36,719 nt of DNA from Bacteroidales bacterium (GCA_024400505.1 JAKSMP010000022.1:1-36719); one strand, 5' to 3'. Shown: positions 1-10,233, counted from the first letter of the stretch. Notes: generated by a model not told the origin, from the letters alone. Numbers and translations are program-made.

Positions 1-3000
1 CGGGGCAGATAGCGGTGGTGAAGGTGATAGCATCGCTCCAGTCGCCTTCGAGGAGGTCAGAGCCGCAGAGAGCGCGAACAGCTACGTTGTAGGTGACACC
101 AGCGGTGAAACCAGAAACGGTAGCGGGATGAGCGGAAACGCGATAGATGCTGTCGAAACCACCGGCGAACCAAACGTGGATGTCCCAGTTGGACTCAGCG
201 CCGTTAACAGTCCAATCGATGGTAGCTTCAGCGTTGGTCATGTTGCTAGCGGTGAGTGCAGAAGGAGCAAAGCAAGGCAGACTGTCGGTAGCGAAAGTCT
301 CCATGGTCCAGTCGGAGTAGCCAAGGCTGTCAGCGGAGCAATCCTGACGTACACGTACAGTGTAGTGAGTAGCGGGATTGAGACCGGTGAAGGTGTAGCT
401 GTTGCCCATCACATCGATTTCGGTGGGCCAAGCGCTAGCAGCAGATTCCTTGATAGCTACCTGATAGTTGGTACCATTGCCAACCCAGTTGACAGTAGCA
501 GTGTTGTAGGTGTAGTTGACGTCGGTGATGACGGGATTACCACAAGAAGCACCGCAAGAGATGAACTTCATATCAGCCACGAAGCTACCAGTACTAGTGG
601 TACCACCTGCTGCGCTAGGATTGGTGACAGAGTAAGCAGAGCCATCCTGATAGGAGTAGTGGGTCATGACGTTGGTGGTGGCGTGGCTGTTGAAGGAAGC
701 GCCACTTAGATAGGAACCATGACGACGATTGACGGTAACGAGCAAGCTGCTGTGGCCGTCCCAAGTGAAGGTGGTATCGAGACCGGTGACATGCCATCCG
801 CCAGTGGTATAGCAGAGGTCGGCATCATGCAGCACTTGTACGAAGTTGTGAGTAGCATCAGGCACAATCCAAGTGGAGCTGAGGCTGGTCTCAGGAACGT
901 TGGCAAAGTACACATCCATATGGGTGTAGTAGTTACCCTGTGAGCCATCCACAGAGCTGAATGCCCAAGCGGTAACAGGCTGAGTCATGCCAGCGAGTGT
1001 AGCAGAGTCAACAAGGGACTGAACGAAACCATAGTTGTAGAAGCTATAGCCAAGAGGAGCATAGGTGGTGGTAGATGCACTTGAGGAAGGATCGTAGCTC
1101 AAGAACTCATTAGCGTTGTCGCACATAGCGGTCTGGAGAATGACGTGAGACCAATCGGAAGTATCGCCAACGGTGCAGATCTTGCGCACGCGAACTTCAT
1201 AGTTAGCCATAGCGCTGAGACCACTGATGGTGATGTAGTTGTTGGTGGTGGTGAGGACGGTGCCGGTGGTGAAACCGGGAGTGCCGTAAGCCACCTGGAA
1301 TTCCACCACGGTAGCAGTATCCCAAATCACATGGAGCTGAGAGCTGCTGCCTGCCAAAGCAGTGTTCTGACGAACATTGTTGGGACGGATACAAGTGGGA
1401 GCGAAATCGAGTGTGATATCATCCACATAAGCATACCAGCTGGAGGCAGGACGATCGGCGCGGATAGCCACGTAACGGCCAGTGCCAGTGTAGGCAGCCA
1501 GAGGCACCTCGAAGAGAGCCCAGTCGGTGTTGGAAGCATCCAAAGTGTCAACAGCCACAAAGGTGGTGATGTCGTTGGGGTTGGTCATCACACCCACTTT
1601 GAACTCGGGCTGATAGCTGGAGCTAGAAGCCTTAGCCCAGAAGTTGAGCTGGAGAACATTGGTGTTGATAGTAGAATCGAAAGGAGGAAGAACGATCACC
1701 TGATAGTCGCCATAAGAGCCAGTGGTGGTGGTGTTGTACCAGTAGAGACCCTTGCTACCACCAGTGGTGTGGTTGTAGGTAGTGGAGGAGCTCACATAGG
1801 GATAACCGCCATAAGAGGTACCATTGTTCAAACGAGTCCAGCAAGGAATGAAGTCGGAACCACTGGTGCTAGAACCGGTAGCATAAGCCTCGAAGTCCTC
1901 GGTGTAGGGGATAGCCACATTGCCGCAAGGAGTGCGGAATGGATAGGGAGCCCACATGCTGGTGTCGCCTTCGCCGCAGATAGCACGTACACGGAAAGTG
2001 TAGGGAGTATTGGGGTTGAGGCCAGTGATGGAGCAAGAGGTGTCGAAGGTGGTGTTGATGGTGGTGCCATCGATAGTCCACTGCCATTCAGTAGCCGAAC
2101 CTTGTTCGGTCCAAGTCATATCAATACCAGTCTGACTGAGGTTGGAAGAAGTAAGGTTGATGGGCTTGGGACAGGTGAGCTGTACGAACTGAACATTGTC
2201 GATAGCAGGAGCAGGCATAGTACCTACAGAACCATCGCAACGGAAGCCGAAAGCAAGGTGATAAACGCCAGGATTGGAGATATGAACATCACCTTCCTGA
2301 GTCTGCCAAGAAGAAACGAGGTTGAGTTTCTGACCGCCGTCAAGGGCAATCCAAGTGGCAGGAGTAGAGGTAGCGTTCAAGCCTGAGGGGAGAGCAGTAC
2401 CGGCAACGAGATCCTCGGTAACGGGAACGAGGGCTGCACGGATGTAGTCAAGGGTGCTTTCGCCGTAGCATTCCCAATCGAAGGAGAATGCGTAATCGCC
2501 AGCAGCGGGTACATTGATATCGCAGTATGCCCACACGGTGGTGATGCTGGAGATATCATAAGAGTGAGAAGCACCATTGTTGTTGGAAATGTAAAGACCT
2601 CTAGTGCCAGCATTGTAAGCAGCAGTGCCGATGTGCCACTGGTTGGTCTGAGTGCCGTTGGCCAATGACCAATAAGTGTCGGCAGATGCGTTTTCGAATG
2701 TAGCATTCAAAGGCAGGGATACATAAGCATTAGCGGTACGGAAAGTAGCCATTTCGGTAATGGAGGAGCCACCACCGCAGTCAGGAGTGACGTAAATGTC
2801 ATACTGAGTGTTGGTGTTGAGACCATTGATAACGAAAGGCAGAGAGGTAACAGTGGTAGAAACGCCAGTGCCAAGCACGAAGTTGTGCACGCCGTACTCT
2901 ACGTTCCAAGAAGTTTCTTCGCCATTGGAGACCCAAGCCACGGTGAGCATGTTGCTGTCAACACCTTCAACATGGATGTTGGTGACAGGAGGACAATCGG

Positions 3001-6000
3001 GGATAAGGTCAAGAGTGAAGTCATCGGCATAGACATACCACAAACCGGTAGAACGATGGCCCATGACGGCGATGTGCTGACCATAACCAGTGAAGTTGGA
3101 GAAGTAGGTAGTGTACTCGTCCCAGTTGGTGGTGCTGCTCACATGGATAGTGTCAACACCCTGGAAGGTGGTAGGATCGTTCCAGTCGCTCAACACACCC
3201 ACATAGAGCACGGGGCTGTAGCTGGTGCTAGAAGCCTTGGCCCAGAAACTGAGCTGAACGGTATTGAGAGGAATCTCGTTGGTATCGATACCAGGGAGAA
3301 CAACCATTTCGTAGTCGCCATAAGTGCCAACGGTGGTGGAGTTGTACCAATAGAGACCCTTGGTGCCACCAGCAGTGTGGTTGTAGGTGGTAGAAGCACT
3401 TACATAAGGATAGCCGCCATAGGAAGTACCATTGTTGTGGCGGGTCCAGCAGTTAACGAATGGGGAACCAGTGGTGGAAGTACCAGTGGTTTCGTTCTCG
3501 AAGTCCATTACATAGGGGAGAGAGTCGATGTCGCTGCAAGCGGTGCGGAAAACGGTGTAGGCAGAGCCACCCACCATGCCGCCGCAATCAACAGTGATAA
3601 CGACATTATATTGAGTATTGCCAGAGAGACCCATTACAGTGGTAAGGGTGTCGGTGGTGTTGACAACGATGGGGTCACCATTGCCAGTAGGAGTGCAAGT
3701 GATGGTCCAAGAAGAAGCGGTACCCACCTCGGTGAAGGAGATATCAGCAGAGGTCTGGGTGATGTTGCTCACCACGACGTTTTCAACAGGAGGACAATCG
3801 GGGATGAGTTCCAGAGTCACATCATCAACATAAGCATACCAGCTGCTGGTGGAGCGATCGGCCTTGATGGCCACATTTGCGCCATAGCCAGTGAAGCCGC
3901 TGAATTCAACAATAAATTCATCCCATGCAGTGTTGCCATTGATGGTGATGGTGTCAACGGGCTGGAAGGTGGTGATGTCGGTAGGATCGGAAAGAACGCC
4001 AATCTTGAATTCAGGATAATAGCTGGTGCTGGAAGCCTTAGCCCAGAATTTGAGCTGAACAGTGTTCATGGCCACAGCGTCGGTGTCGAGAGCGGGGAGA
4101 ACAATACACTGATAGTCGCCATAGGTGCCAACGGTGGTGGTGTTGTACCAATAGAGACCTGCGCCACCGCCCACGGTGTGGTTATAGGCGGTAGAGATGC
4201 TCACATAGGGATAACCACCCGAGGAGGTACCATTGTTCAGATGGCCCCAGCAGGGGATGAATGCAGAACCAGTGGTGCTGGAACCAGAGGGATAACCCTC
4301 GAAATTCTCGACATAGGGGAGAGAAGTGAGTGCGCCACAAGCAGTGCGGAAGCTGAAGTCGTAGGAGCCACCAAGATCATCGCCGCAGTCAACAGTGATA
4401 GTCACATTGTAAACGCTGTTAGCAACCAAGCCAGAGAGGTAAGCATCGGTGGTGGTAGCATAGATGGTAACTGCGCTGTCGGCAGGATTGCCACGACGGT
4501 TGTAAACAACAGTCCAAGCAGTAGCATCGGCAACTTCGGTCCAATGCAATTCAGCATCGGTAGCAGTTACATTGCTAACATATACATCGTCAACACGGGG
4601 GCAATCGGGAGCCACTTCCAAGCGGATATCGTCAACATAAGCATACCAGCTGCTAGAAGGACGATCGGCACGGATAGCTACATAAGAGCCATTGCCAGTG
4701 TAGTTGCGGAAATAGGAAAGGTATTCGGTGAAGGTGGTGGAAGTGCCACAGTCAACGGTATCAACAGGAACAAAAGTGTTGATATCTTCGGGGTTGGACA
4801 TCACACCAACGGTGAAAATAGGATGATAGGAAGTAGAAGAAGCCTTGGCCCAGAAAGTGAGCTGAAGGGTGTTGATGGGATACTCATTGGTGTCAACACC
4901 GGGGAGAACGATTACCTGATAGTCACCATAGGTGCCAGTGGTGATGGAGTTGTACCAATAGAGGCCATAAGAACCACCAGTGGTGTGGTTGTAGGTGGTG
5001 GAATTGCTAACATAAGGATAACCGCCGTAGGAGGTACCATTGTTCAGACGATTCCAGCAGGAGATGAAAGCAGAGCCAGTGGTGCTAGTGCCAGTGGGAC
5101 GGCCTTCGAAGGTTTCCACGAAGGGGAGCGAATCCAATGCCACACAAGGAGTCTTGGCAGTGAGGATGTAAGACAAGGTAGTGTCGCTGCAGAGAGCAGA
5201 TACACGGAACTGATAGGTGGTGTTGGCATCGAGGCCCATGATAGTGGCATAGGTGTCGGTGGTGCTGCTTTCGGCATTGGTCCACGCACCAGAGGTGCCC
5301 TGACGGTAGTCAACATCCCAAGCAGTCTCATGATAGCCAGGAATCCACTCGAGGTCAATCTGGTTAGCTTCAATGCTGCTGACACTTGCTACAGGAGCAG
5401 CACATTCCATGGCCACCATACATTCGCCCACATAGAAGTGGATAGATGCACGGTAGTTGTAGTTGGATAATGCGCTACCCGAGGTGAGGTTGCTAGCGGT
5501 ATAAGCAGTATTGTCTTGATAGCGGGTGCGAGATTTGTTGGGAGCATCCACATAGTAGCCAGTGAGGCTGGTAGAAGCGGTGTGAGAAGAGCCAGAGGGC
5601 TGGTTCATAAAGGTGGTGAGCATGATGCTGCTAGCACCGTCCCACATGAACTCAGTATCAAAATCATAGTGCTGCCAGCCGTTGGTGTTTGCGGGGTGAG
5701 ATGCAGGACCGTAAACCTGAGTGTGGCCGGTGAGGCTGGTAAAGGTGCCAGAGGTGATGGTGGTCTCGTTGCTGTTGCCCATGTAGATGGTCAACTCTTT
5801 GGCATAGGTGCTACCAGTGAAACCGAGGTCGATACCACTAATGGGGCCTGCAGACATACCTGCAGCTTGCAACTCGGCAGCGGTATAGATGGTCTGGTAA
5901 GCGGTATTACCCCAAGAGCTGTAAGCAATACAGCCAGAGATACCAGTGGAGGAGTTGGTGAAAATCACTTCATCCACGCTAGTAGTGTCACGCTCTAAGC

Positions 6001-8542
6001 AGGGCAAGCCAGCAGTGGCGAAAGTGATAGCAGCTTCGGAACCTACAGAACCATCCTCGCAAGTGGCCGACACGCTAACGGAGTAGTTGGTGCCAGCATC
6101 CAAGCCGGTGAGAGCGATACGGGGTTCGGTGGTGGAGTAAGTAGCGGCAGTGGAGGTAGCAACATCTTCAACAACTACATTGTAGCCAGTGATGGTGCCT
6201 GCACCAGGACGATTGCCCCAAGCAATAACTGCGGAACCGGGGGTGACAGCCTGAACATCGACATCGCAAACCTCGGGGCAGGGGGGAATGTTCTCCAGTT
6301 TGAAGTCATCAACAGTAGCATACCAAGAAGAGGTGGGACGAACAGCCTTTACTGCAACATAGTTACCCACGCCAGCAAAAGAGTTGAAGGGAACGATGAA
6401 TTCAGTATAGTCGGTGCCGTTCACATTCACGGTGGCCACTTCCTGGAAGGTGGTGATGTCGGTAGGATCGGTCATCACACCCACATAGAATACAGGATGG
6501 TAAGAGGTGCTGGTAGCACGAGCCCAGAAACGGAGCTGAGTGCCAGTGATAGCAATGGCATCGGTGTCCAAACCGGGGAGCACCACGCACTGATAGTCGC
6601 CATAGGTGCCGGTAGTGGTGGCGTTATACCAGTACAGACCCTTGGTGCCGCCAGTGGTGTGGTTGTAGGCACTGGAGCTGGACACATAGGGATAACCACC
6701 ATAGGAAGTACCATTGTTCAAATGATTCCAGCAAGGAACGAATGCAGAACCAGTGGAGCTGCTACCCGTGGGATAAGCTTCAAAAGTCTCCTCATAAGGG
6801 AGGCTGGTGAGCAAACCACAAGCGGTGCGCAAGCTGGTCATGGCACTGTGGGAAGAGTCGCTGCCACCACAGATGGTGCGAACATATACATCATAAGAAG
6901 TATTGGAGGTGAGGCCGGTGAGGGTAATGGTGGTGGTGGAAGCGGCGAAGACGGTGGTGTCATTCTCGGACACGCACACAACCTCATAGTCGCCAGCTTC
7001 GGAAGCATCAACCCAAGAGATGGTGGCGCCATCGGTGGTCACATCCTGCACAGCCAAATGAGCGGGAGTGGCGCAAGTGGGAGCCAAATCAACGGTCACA
7101 TCATCCAAATAGGGGTAGGAATAAGAACCATCGGGAGAAAGGAAAGCAATGTAAGTGCCGTTGCCGGTATAGCCGGTGAAGACCACTTCTTTCTGTTCCC
7201 AAGTGTTCAAAGCACTGCAAGACACTTCGGCAATAGTGTCGAATGTGGTCAGATCGTTGGGGTTGCTCATCAAACCCACATACATCACATGGGGGTAAGA
7301 GGTGTTGTTCTTGTACATCCAGAAATAAACAGCCAAGCTGTCGATAGCGGTGGCAAACTGAGGCATTACAGCATAGGTCCAAGAAGTGTTGGAGGAATAC
7401 ATGTAAAGAGACTTGGTGCCGCTATGGTGCTGGCTGGTGCTGGCATAGGGATAGTTGGTGGTATAGTTGGTGTGCTTGTCCCAGCAGTTGACCAAAGGAT
7501 CAGCCACAACGGTGGAGAAGGTCTCAAAATCCTCGGTATAGGGGATATTGAAAGCCAGACAAGGAGTGCTCACCTGGATGGTTCTGGCCATACTGGTGTC
7601 GCCATTGGAACAAAGGCCAGACACAGAAAAGGTGTAGTTGGTGTTTTCGGTCAGTCCAGTGAAAGAGACGCTGTTGGTATTTTCAACATTGTTATACACA
7701 ACGGAGTCGCCCTGAGTGAGCACAACAATCCAGCTCTGAGCATCGGAAGTGTCAACCCAAGTAACATCGAAACCTACAGCAGTCAAGTTGCTAATGGCAA
7801 CTGAAGTAGGACGAGGGCAAGAATAGTTAGGCAACGAGAAGGTGTAGTAACGGCCTTCAGAGGGCCAGTTGCCTGAGGCGATAGAGGCCGAGCTACCATT
7901 AGTGAAAGCGGTAGCCACATGAGTCTCACTCACCACCCAGCCGCTGGAGGCGTTCTCGCAAAGGCCCACCTGGCGGGATACTGCAGGAGCAACGCTGGGA
8001 GCCACACCATAAACCACTTCTACAGTACCATTGTGGTAGAGGTGCACCTGCCATTTGTACAGGTTCGTGCGGGTAGTGGTGGTGTAAGTACCCATGCAGA
8101 ACTCAATCACACCCAACGAGTCGCCATTGGCATTCTCGGTATGGATGTAACGCACATAGTGAGAGTTGTCGCAGTAACCGTCGCAACCAAAGAAGTTAAT
8201 CTTGGGGTTGTTGACAGATGCGTTGGCCGAGCTGAACGGGGTAGTGTAGTTACTCGTACCCGTAACAGTCGAGCCAAAACGAACGTTACCGTCGGCATTG
8301 ACGGAGAATTGGGTGTACATACCCTCACCAAAGGAGAAAGTAAAACCCAGATTGTGCACTGTGGATACGCCATAGTCTTGGGCATTGGGAGCAATAAGCA
8401 AAGTGGCGGTTGAGGGAACCGTAATCCACTTGTTTGCATCCACGCCGGTAGCAAAAGCGTAATCCGTCAGCGACTGTGCATTTGATGCCCAAGGCAGCGC
8501 GAGTACTACCAGGAGCAACAGTCTTTGTAGATGTTTTACCAT
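1..8542 (-). CDS. Giant secreted multidomain FN3/MAM-like surface protein, C-terminus off the window
   Basis: The reading frame is open from an ATG at 8542 to the left edge, giving 2847 residues with no stop. The N-terminus is a clear signal peptide (basic start, leucine-rich core, cleavage after SNAQ at about residue 23). A globular beta domain follows (about 24-230), then alternating fibronectin type III domains and MAM-like jelly-roll domains. The jelly rolls carry a repeated signature: CW, NNGTSYGGYPYVS, GLYWYN, GDYQ, FWAKASSTSY, DITTF, SSWYAYVDD. The signature Cys falls at residues 353, 604, 1162, 1431, 1698 and 2234. Two other domain types interrupt the array (about 900-1080 and 1940-2120). 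The domains are typical of Bacteroidota cell-surface or secreted adhesins and T9SS cargo. The sorting domain would lie beyond the left edge, so T9SS export is inferred from the paralogue at 14230-20721. The ligand is unknown. A consensus promoter sits about 100 nt upstream. Confidence 0.9.
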   Translation of the reverse strand, partial: MVKHLQRLLLLVVLALPWASNAQSLTDYAFATGVDANKWITVPSTATLLIAPNAQDYGVSTVHNLGFTFSFGEGMYTQFSVNADGNVRFGSTVTGTSNYTTPFSSANASVNNPKINFFGCDGYCDNSHYVRYIHTENANGDSLGVIEFCMGTYTTTTRTNLYKWQVHLYHNGTVEVVYGVAPSVAPAVSRQVGLCENASSGWVVSETHVATAFTNGSSASIASGNWPSEGRYYTFSLPNYSCPRPTSVAISNLTAVGFDVTWVDTSDAQSWIVVLTQGDSVVYNNVENTNSVSFTGLTENTNYTFSVSGLCSNGDTSMARTIQVSTPCLAFNIPYTEDFETFSTVVADPLVNCWDKHTNYTTNYPYASTSQHHSGTKSLYMYSSNTSWTYAVMPQFATAIDSLAVYFWMYKNNTSYPHVMYVGLMSNPNDLTTFDTIAEVSCSALNTWEQKEVVFTGYTGNGTYIAFLSPDGSYSYPYLDDVTVDLAPTCATPAHLAVQDVTTDGATISWVDASEAGDYEVVCVSENDTTVFAASTTTITLTGLTSNTSYDVYVRTICGGSDSSHSAMTSLRTACGLLTSLPYEETFEAYPTGSSSTGSAFVPCWNHLNNGTSYGGYPYVSSSSAYNHTTGGTKGLYWYNATTTGTYGDYQCVVLPGLDTDAIAITGTQLRFWARATSTSYHPVFYVGVMTDPTDITTFQEVATVNVNGTDYTEFIVPFNSFAGVGNYVAVKAVRPTSSWYATVDDFKLENIPPCPEVCDVDVQAVTPGSAVIAWGNRPGAGTITGYNVVVEDVATSTAATYSTTEPRIALTGLDAGTNYSVSVSATCEDGSVGSEAAITFATAGLPCLERDTTSVDEVIFTNSSTGISGCIAYSSWGNTAYQTIYTAAELQAAGMSAGPISGIDLGFTGSTYAKELTIYMGNSNETTITSGTFTSLTGHTQVYGPASHPANTNGWQHYDFDTEFMWDGASSIMLTTFMNQPSGSSHTASTSLTGYYVDAPNKSRTRYQDNTAYTASNLTSGSALSNYNYRASIHFYVGECMVAMECAAPVASVSSIEANQIDLEWIPGYHETAWDVDYRQGTSGAWTNAESSTTDTYATIMGLDANTTYQFRVSALCSDTTLSYILTAKTPCVALDSLPFVETFEGRPTGTSTTGSAFISCWNRLNNGTSYGGYPYVSNSTTYNHTTGGSYGLYWYNSITTGTYGDYQVIVLPGVDTNEYPINTLQLTFWAKASSTSYHPIFTVGVMSNPEDINTFVPVDTVDCGTSTTFTEYLSYFRNYTGNGSYVAIRADRPSSSWYAYVDDIRLEVAPDCPRVDDVYVSNVTATDAELHWTEVADATAWTVVYNRRGNPADSAVTIYATTTDAYLSGLVANSVYNVTITVDCGDDLGGSYDFSFRTACGALTSLPYVENFEGYPSGSSTTGSAFIPCWGHLNNGTSSGGYPYVSISTAYNHTVGGGAGLYWYNTTTVGTYGDYQCIVLPALDTDAVAMNTVQLKFWAKASSTSYYPEFKIGVLSDPTDITTFQPVDTITINGNTAWDEFIVEFSGFTGYGANVAIKADRSTSSWYAYVDDVTLELIPDCPPVENVVVSNITQTSADISFTEVGTASSWTITCTPTGNGDPIVVNTTDTLTTVMGLSGNTQYNVVITVDCGGMVGGSAYTVFRTACSDIDSLPYVMDFENETTGTSTTGSPFVNCWTRHNNGTSYGGYPYVSASTTYNHTAGGTKGLYWYNSTTVGTYGDYEMVVLPGIDTNEIPLNTVQLSFWAKASSTSYSPVLYVGVLSDWNDPTTFQGVDTIHVSSTTNWDEYTTYFSNFTGYGQHIAVMGHRSTGLWYVYADDFTLDLIPDCPPVTNIHVEGVDSNMLTVAWVSNGEETSWNVEYGVHNFVLGTGVSTTVTSLPFVINGLNTNTQYDIYVTPDCGGGSSITEMATFRTANAYVSLPLNATFENASADTYWSLANGTQTNQWHIGTAAYNAGTRGLYISNNNGASHSYDISSITTVWAYCDINVPAAGDYAFSFDWECYGESTLDYIRAALVPVTEDLVAGTALPSGLNATSTPATWIALDGGQKLNLVSSWQTQEGDVHISNPGVYHLAFGFRCDGSVGTMPAPAIDNVQFVQLTCPKPINLTSSNLSQTGIDMTWTEQGSATEWQWTIDGTTINTTFDTSCSITGLNPNTPYTFRVRAICGEGDTSMWAPYPFRTPCGNVAIPYTEDFEAYATGSSTSGSDFIPCWTRLNNGTSYGGYPYVSSSTTYNHTTGGSKGLYWYNTTTTGSYGDYQVIVLPPFDSTINTNVLQLNFWAKASSSSYQPEFKVGVMTNPNDITTFVAVDTLDASNTDWALFEVPLAAYTGTGRYVAIRADRPASSWYAYVDDITLDFAPTCIRPNNVRQNTALAGSSSQLHVIWDTATVVEFQVAYGTPGFTTGTVLTTTNNYITISGLSAMANYEVRVRKICTVGDTSDWSHVILQTAMCDNANEFLSYDPSSSASTTTYAPLGYSFYNYGFVQSLVDSATLAGMTQPVTAWAFSSVDGSQGNYYTHMDVYFANVPETSLSSTWIVPDATHNFVQVLHDADLCYTTGGWHVTGLDTTFTWDGHSSLLVTVNRRHGSYLSGASFNSHATTNVMTHYSYQDGSAYSVTNPSAAGGTTSTGSFVADMKFISCGASCGNPVITDVNYTYNTATVNWVGNGTNYQVAIKESAASAWPTEIDVMGNSYTFTGLNPATHYTVRVRQDCSADSLGYSDWTMETFATDSLPCFAPSALTASNMTNAEATIDWTVNGAESNWDIHVWFAGGFDSIYRVSAHPATVSGFTAGVTYNVAVRALCGSDLLEGDWSDAITFTTAICP
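1390..6810 (-). repeat. Intragenic array of near-identical jelly-roll plus FN3 modules
   Basis: The Cys-Trp codons of the jelly-roll module give anchors whose low coordinates are 1838, 3446, 4247, 5054 and 6728, with a more diverged copy at 7481. Neighbouring full copies are 801 and 807 bp apart. The two longer gaps (1608 and 1674 bp) are close to twice that, and each holds a different domain type. Short DNA stretches around the anchors are nearly identical between copies, which suggests recent duplication or gene conversion. Such an array can also collapse or expand in assembly. Confidence 0.8.
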
Positions 8543-8643
8543 AACAAATACGTTTTGGAGTTAATAATAAAGTGAATTAAAAAGTTATCTATCATAATGT
8601 TGCAAAAACATAATAATTATATTAAAGTCTAACAAATGAACTG

Positions 8644-8674
8644 CAAATATAGCATTTTTATACAGAACCGCAAA
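8644..8674 (-). promoter_or_regulatory. Bacteroidetes-type promoter for the giant surface protein gene
   Basis: On the minus strand there is TTTG (8674-8671), a 19-nt spacer, then TATATTTG (8651-8644). This matches the -33/-7 consensus. Transcription would start near 8640, leaving an AT-rich 5' leader of about 98 nt before the ATG at 8542. Confidence 0.7.
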
Positions 8675-9034
8675 ACAGCGATTATTTATTTAACATTTCC
8701 CCTTCATCCGAAAGCTACCATTTAATAACACTCACCCAATTCAAAACGACCCCACAATGAAGATATTTTATTGGAACAATTACAACAACTTACGAAATAT
8801 TGCCATGATTTGGAACAAGAACAGCAACAATTGCAAAATCATCTCTTATTTTCATCTACATTTTAGACTCTCTACTCATCGCTCTGATAACTCACCTCCG
8901 CCTCACCTTCGCCTATGCCACACTTATCCCCCACCCTCGGCGTTTTCTGCCCCTAGCATAAGTAAACAAAATGAAGCTGACCAAGCCAAAGAATCTGCTT
9001 TACAGCTGAGAAAACCATTCATTGACGATTGGTT

Positions 9035-9068
9035 TTTGGTATTTACTTAAAATTTATTCGTATATTTG
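9035..9068 (+). promoter_or_regulatory. Promoter of the lpxK-cutC-transglutaminase operon
   Basis: TTTG at 9035-9038 and TATATTTG at 9061-9068 are separated by 22 nt, slightly longer than the usual 19-21. The predicted start is near 9072, about 54 nt before the lpxK ATG. Confidence 0.6.
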
Positions 9069-9125
9069 CAATGTGGATAAAATGCCACGGCATAATGCTA
9101 TTAATTAATACTCAATATATCAACT

Positions 9126-10226
9126 ATGTCATTTCGCAGCACTATTTCATGGATTCTCTTCCCGCTGACCATGTGGTATGGTATGGGAGTCCGTTTTCGC
9201 AATTTTCTCTTCAACATCGGAATTAAGAAACAAGTGGCTCCGCCAGTCACCACCATTGGAGTGGGCAACATCTGTGTGGGTGGGGCAGGCAAAACTCCTC
9301 ATGTGGAGTATCTATTGCGCTTGCTCTCCGACCAATACCCCACCGCATTGCTCAGCCGGGGTTATCACCGCAGCACCTCGGGTTTCCAGGTTGATGATGG
9401 CACCCATTCTGCTACCAAATTGGGCGATGAGCCTGCCATGATTGCAACAAAATTCCCCCATGTGCAGGTGGCTGTATGCGAGAAGCGCCTCACCGGTGTT
9501 TCCAAACTTTTGGCACAGGAGAAAGCACCTCGCCTGATTGTTCTGGACGATGCTTTCCAGCACCGCTATGTAAAACCCACCATCAACATCCTCCTCACCG
9601 AGTATGGCCACCCCTATTTTGCCGACCATGTGATGCCCTTCGGCAATCTGCGAGAGCCTCGCAGTGCTCGGTTCCGTGCCAACATTGTGATTGTCACCAA
9701 TTCGCCCGAGAATCTCAACCCCATAGAGCGTCACTCTTTCATCAACCAGCTCGACTTGCAGCCCTATCAAAAGGTATTCTTCAGCTATATCCACTACTGC
9801 AACCCCCAGCCACTGATGGGCGGCGCATCGCTGCCACTGAGCAGCCTGGACAGCGCACTAATTGTCACCGGTATCGCCAATCCAGACCCCATGGTGGCAC
9901 ACGTCAAAGGCCACTGCCAAACACAGCATCTACGTTTTGCCGACCACCACAACTTCTCGGCCAACGATATCAAGCACATCCGCAAGCAGTTTGATCAGCT
10001 GCAAGGCGAGCGCAAGGTGATTCTCACCACCGAGAAAGATGCAGCCCGACTGCGCCTGCTGGCCGACAAAGACCTACTCACCGGCCTGCCCATCTACAGC
10101 CTTCCCATCGAGGTGCGCATACACGAAAACAAGGAATACAACTTGGACGAGACCATACAGAAAATTGTCTTGGAAAACAACCTCTTCCAAGAGAAAATGC
10201 AAAAGACACCATTGTTCAAGAATTAA
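9126..10226 (+). CDS. lpxK: Tetraacyldisaccharide 4'-kinase LpxK (lipid A biosynthesis)
   Basis: LpxK phosphorylates the 4' position of tetraacyldisaccharide-1-phosphate to make lipid IVA, at the inner face of the cytoplasmic membrane. The 366-residue protein has the normal family length. An N-terminal hydrophobic segment (about 8-30) is followed by the family's P-loop context, VGN...VGGAGKTP with GGAGKTP at 52-58. Further along come a conserved LDDAFQHR-type motif (about 139-146) and ILTTEKDAARL (about 299-309). The ATG at 9126 is the natural start, since this N-terminal amphipathic/hydrophobic region is typical of LpxK. It is the first gene of a three-gene operon, with cutC only 7 nt downstream. 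Expression is probably constitutive because lipid A synthesis is essential. Confidence 0.96.
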   Translation: MSFRSTISWILFPLTMWYGMGVRFRNFLFNIGIKKQVAPPVTTIGVGNICVGGAGKTPHVEYLLRLLSDQYPTALLSRGYHRSTSGFQVDDGTHSATKLGDEPAMIATKFPHVQVAVCEKRLTGVSKLLAQEKAPRLIVLDDAFQHRYVKPTINILLTEYGHPYFADHVMPFGNLREPRSARFRANIVIVTNSPENLNPIERHSFINQLDLQPYQKVFFSYIHYCNPQPLMGGASLPLSSLDSALIVTGIANPDPMVAHVKGHCQTQHLRFADHHNFSANDIKHIRKQFDQLQGERKVILTTEKDAARLRLLADKDLLTGLPIYSLPIEVRIHENKEYNLDETIQKIVLENNLFQEKMQKTPLFKN

Positions 10227-10233
10227 AGGATTC

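Larger units (their letters stand above)
8543..9125. other. Intergenic region between two divergent transcription units
   Basis: This 583-base gap holds the minus-strand promoter at 8644-8674 and the plus-strand promoter at 9035-9068. Between them I see no convincing gene. A plus-strand frame open from 8729 to 8866 encodes a Gln/Leu-rich coiled-coil-like peptide but has no ATG. A 97-codon ATG frame at 8757-9050 has a composition unlike a real protein. Confidence 0.6.

Noticed and set aside
128-7804. Several long plus-strand frames (for example 1145-2386, 2885-5470 and 6497-7804)
   Set aside because: They are exact-register antisense readings of the giant minus-strand gene, which has a signal peptide, recognisable domains and a promoter. 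Their low-complexity Gly/Ile/Ala/Val-rich composition matches no family.
8757-9050. 97-codon plus-strand ORF in the intergenic region
   Set aside because: Its composition changes abruptly from Asn/Ile-rich to Pro/Ser/His-rich, it matches nothing, and it runs through the lpxK promoter.
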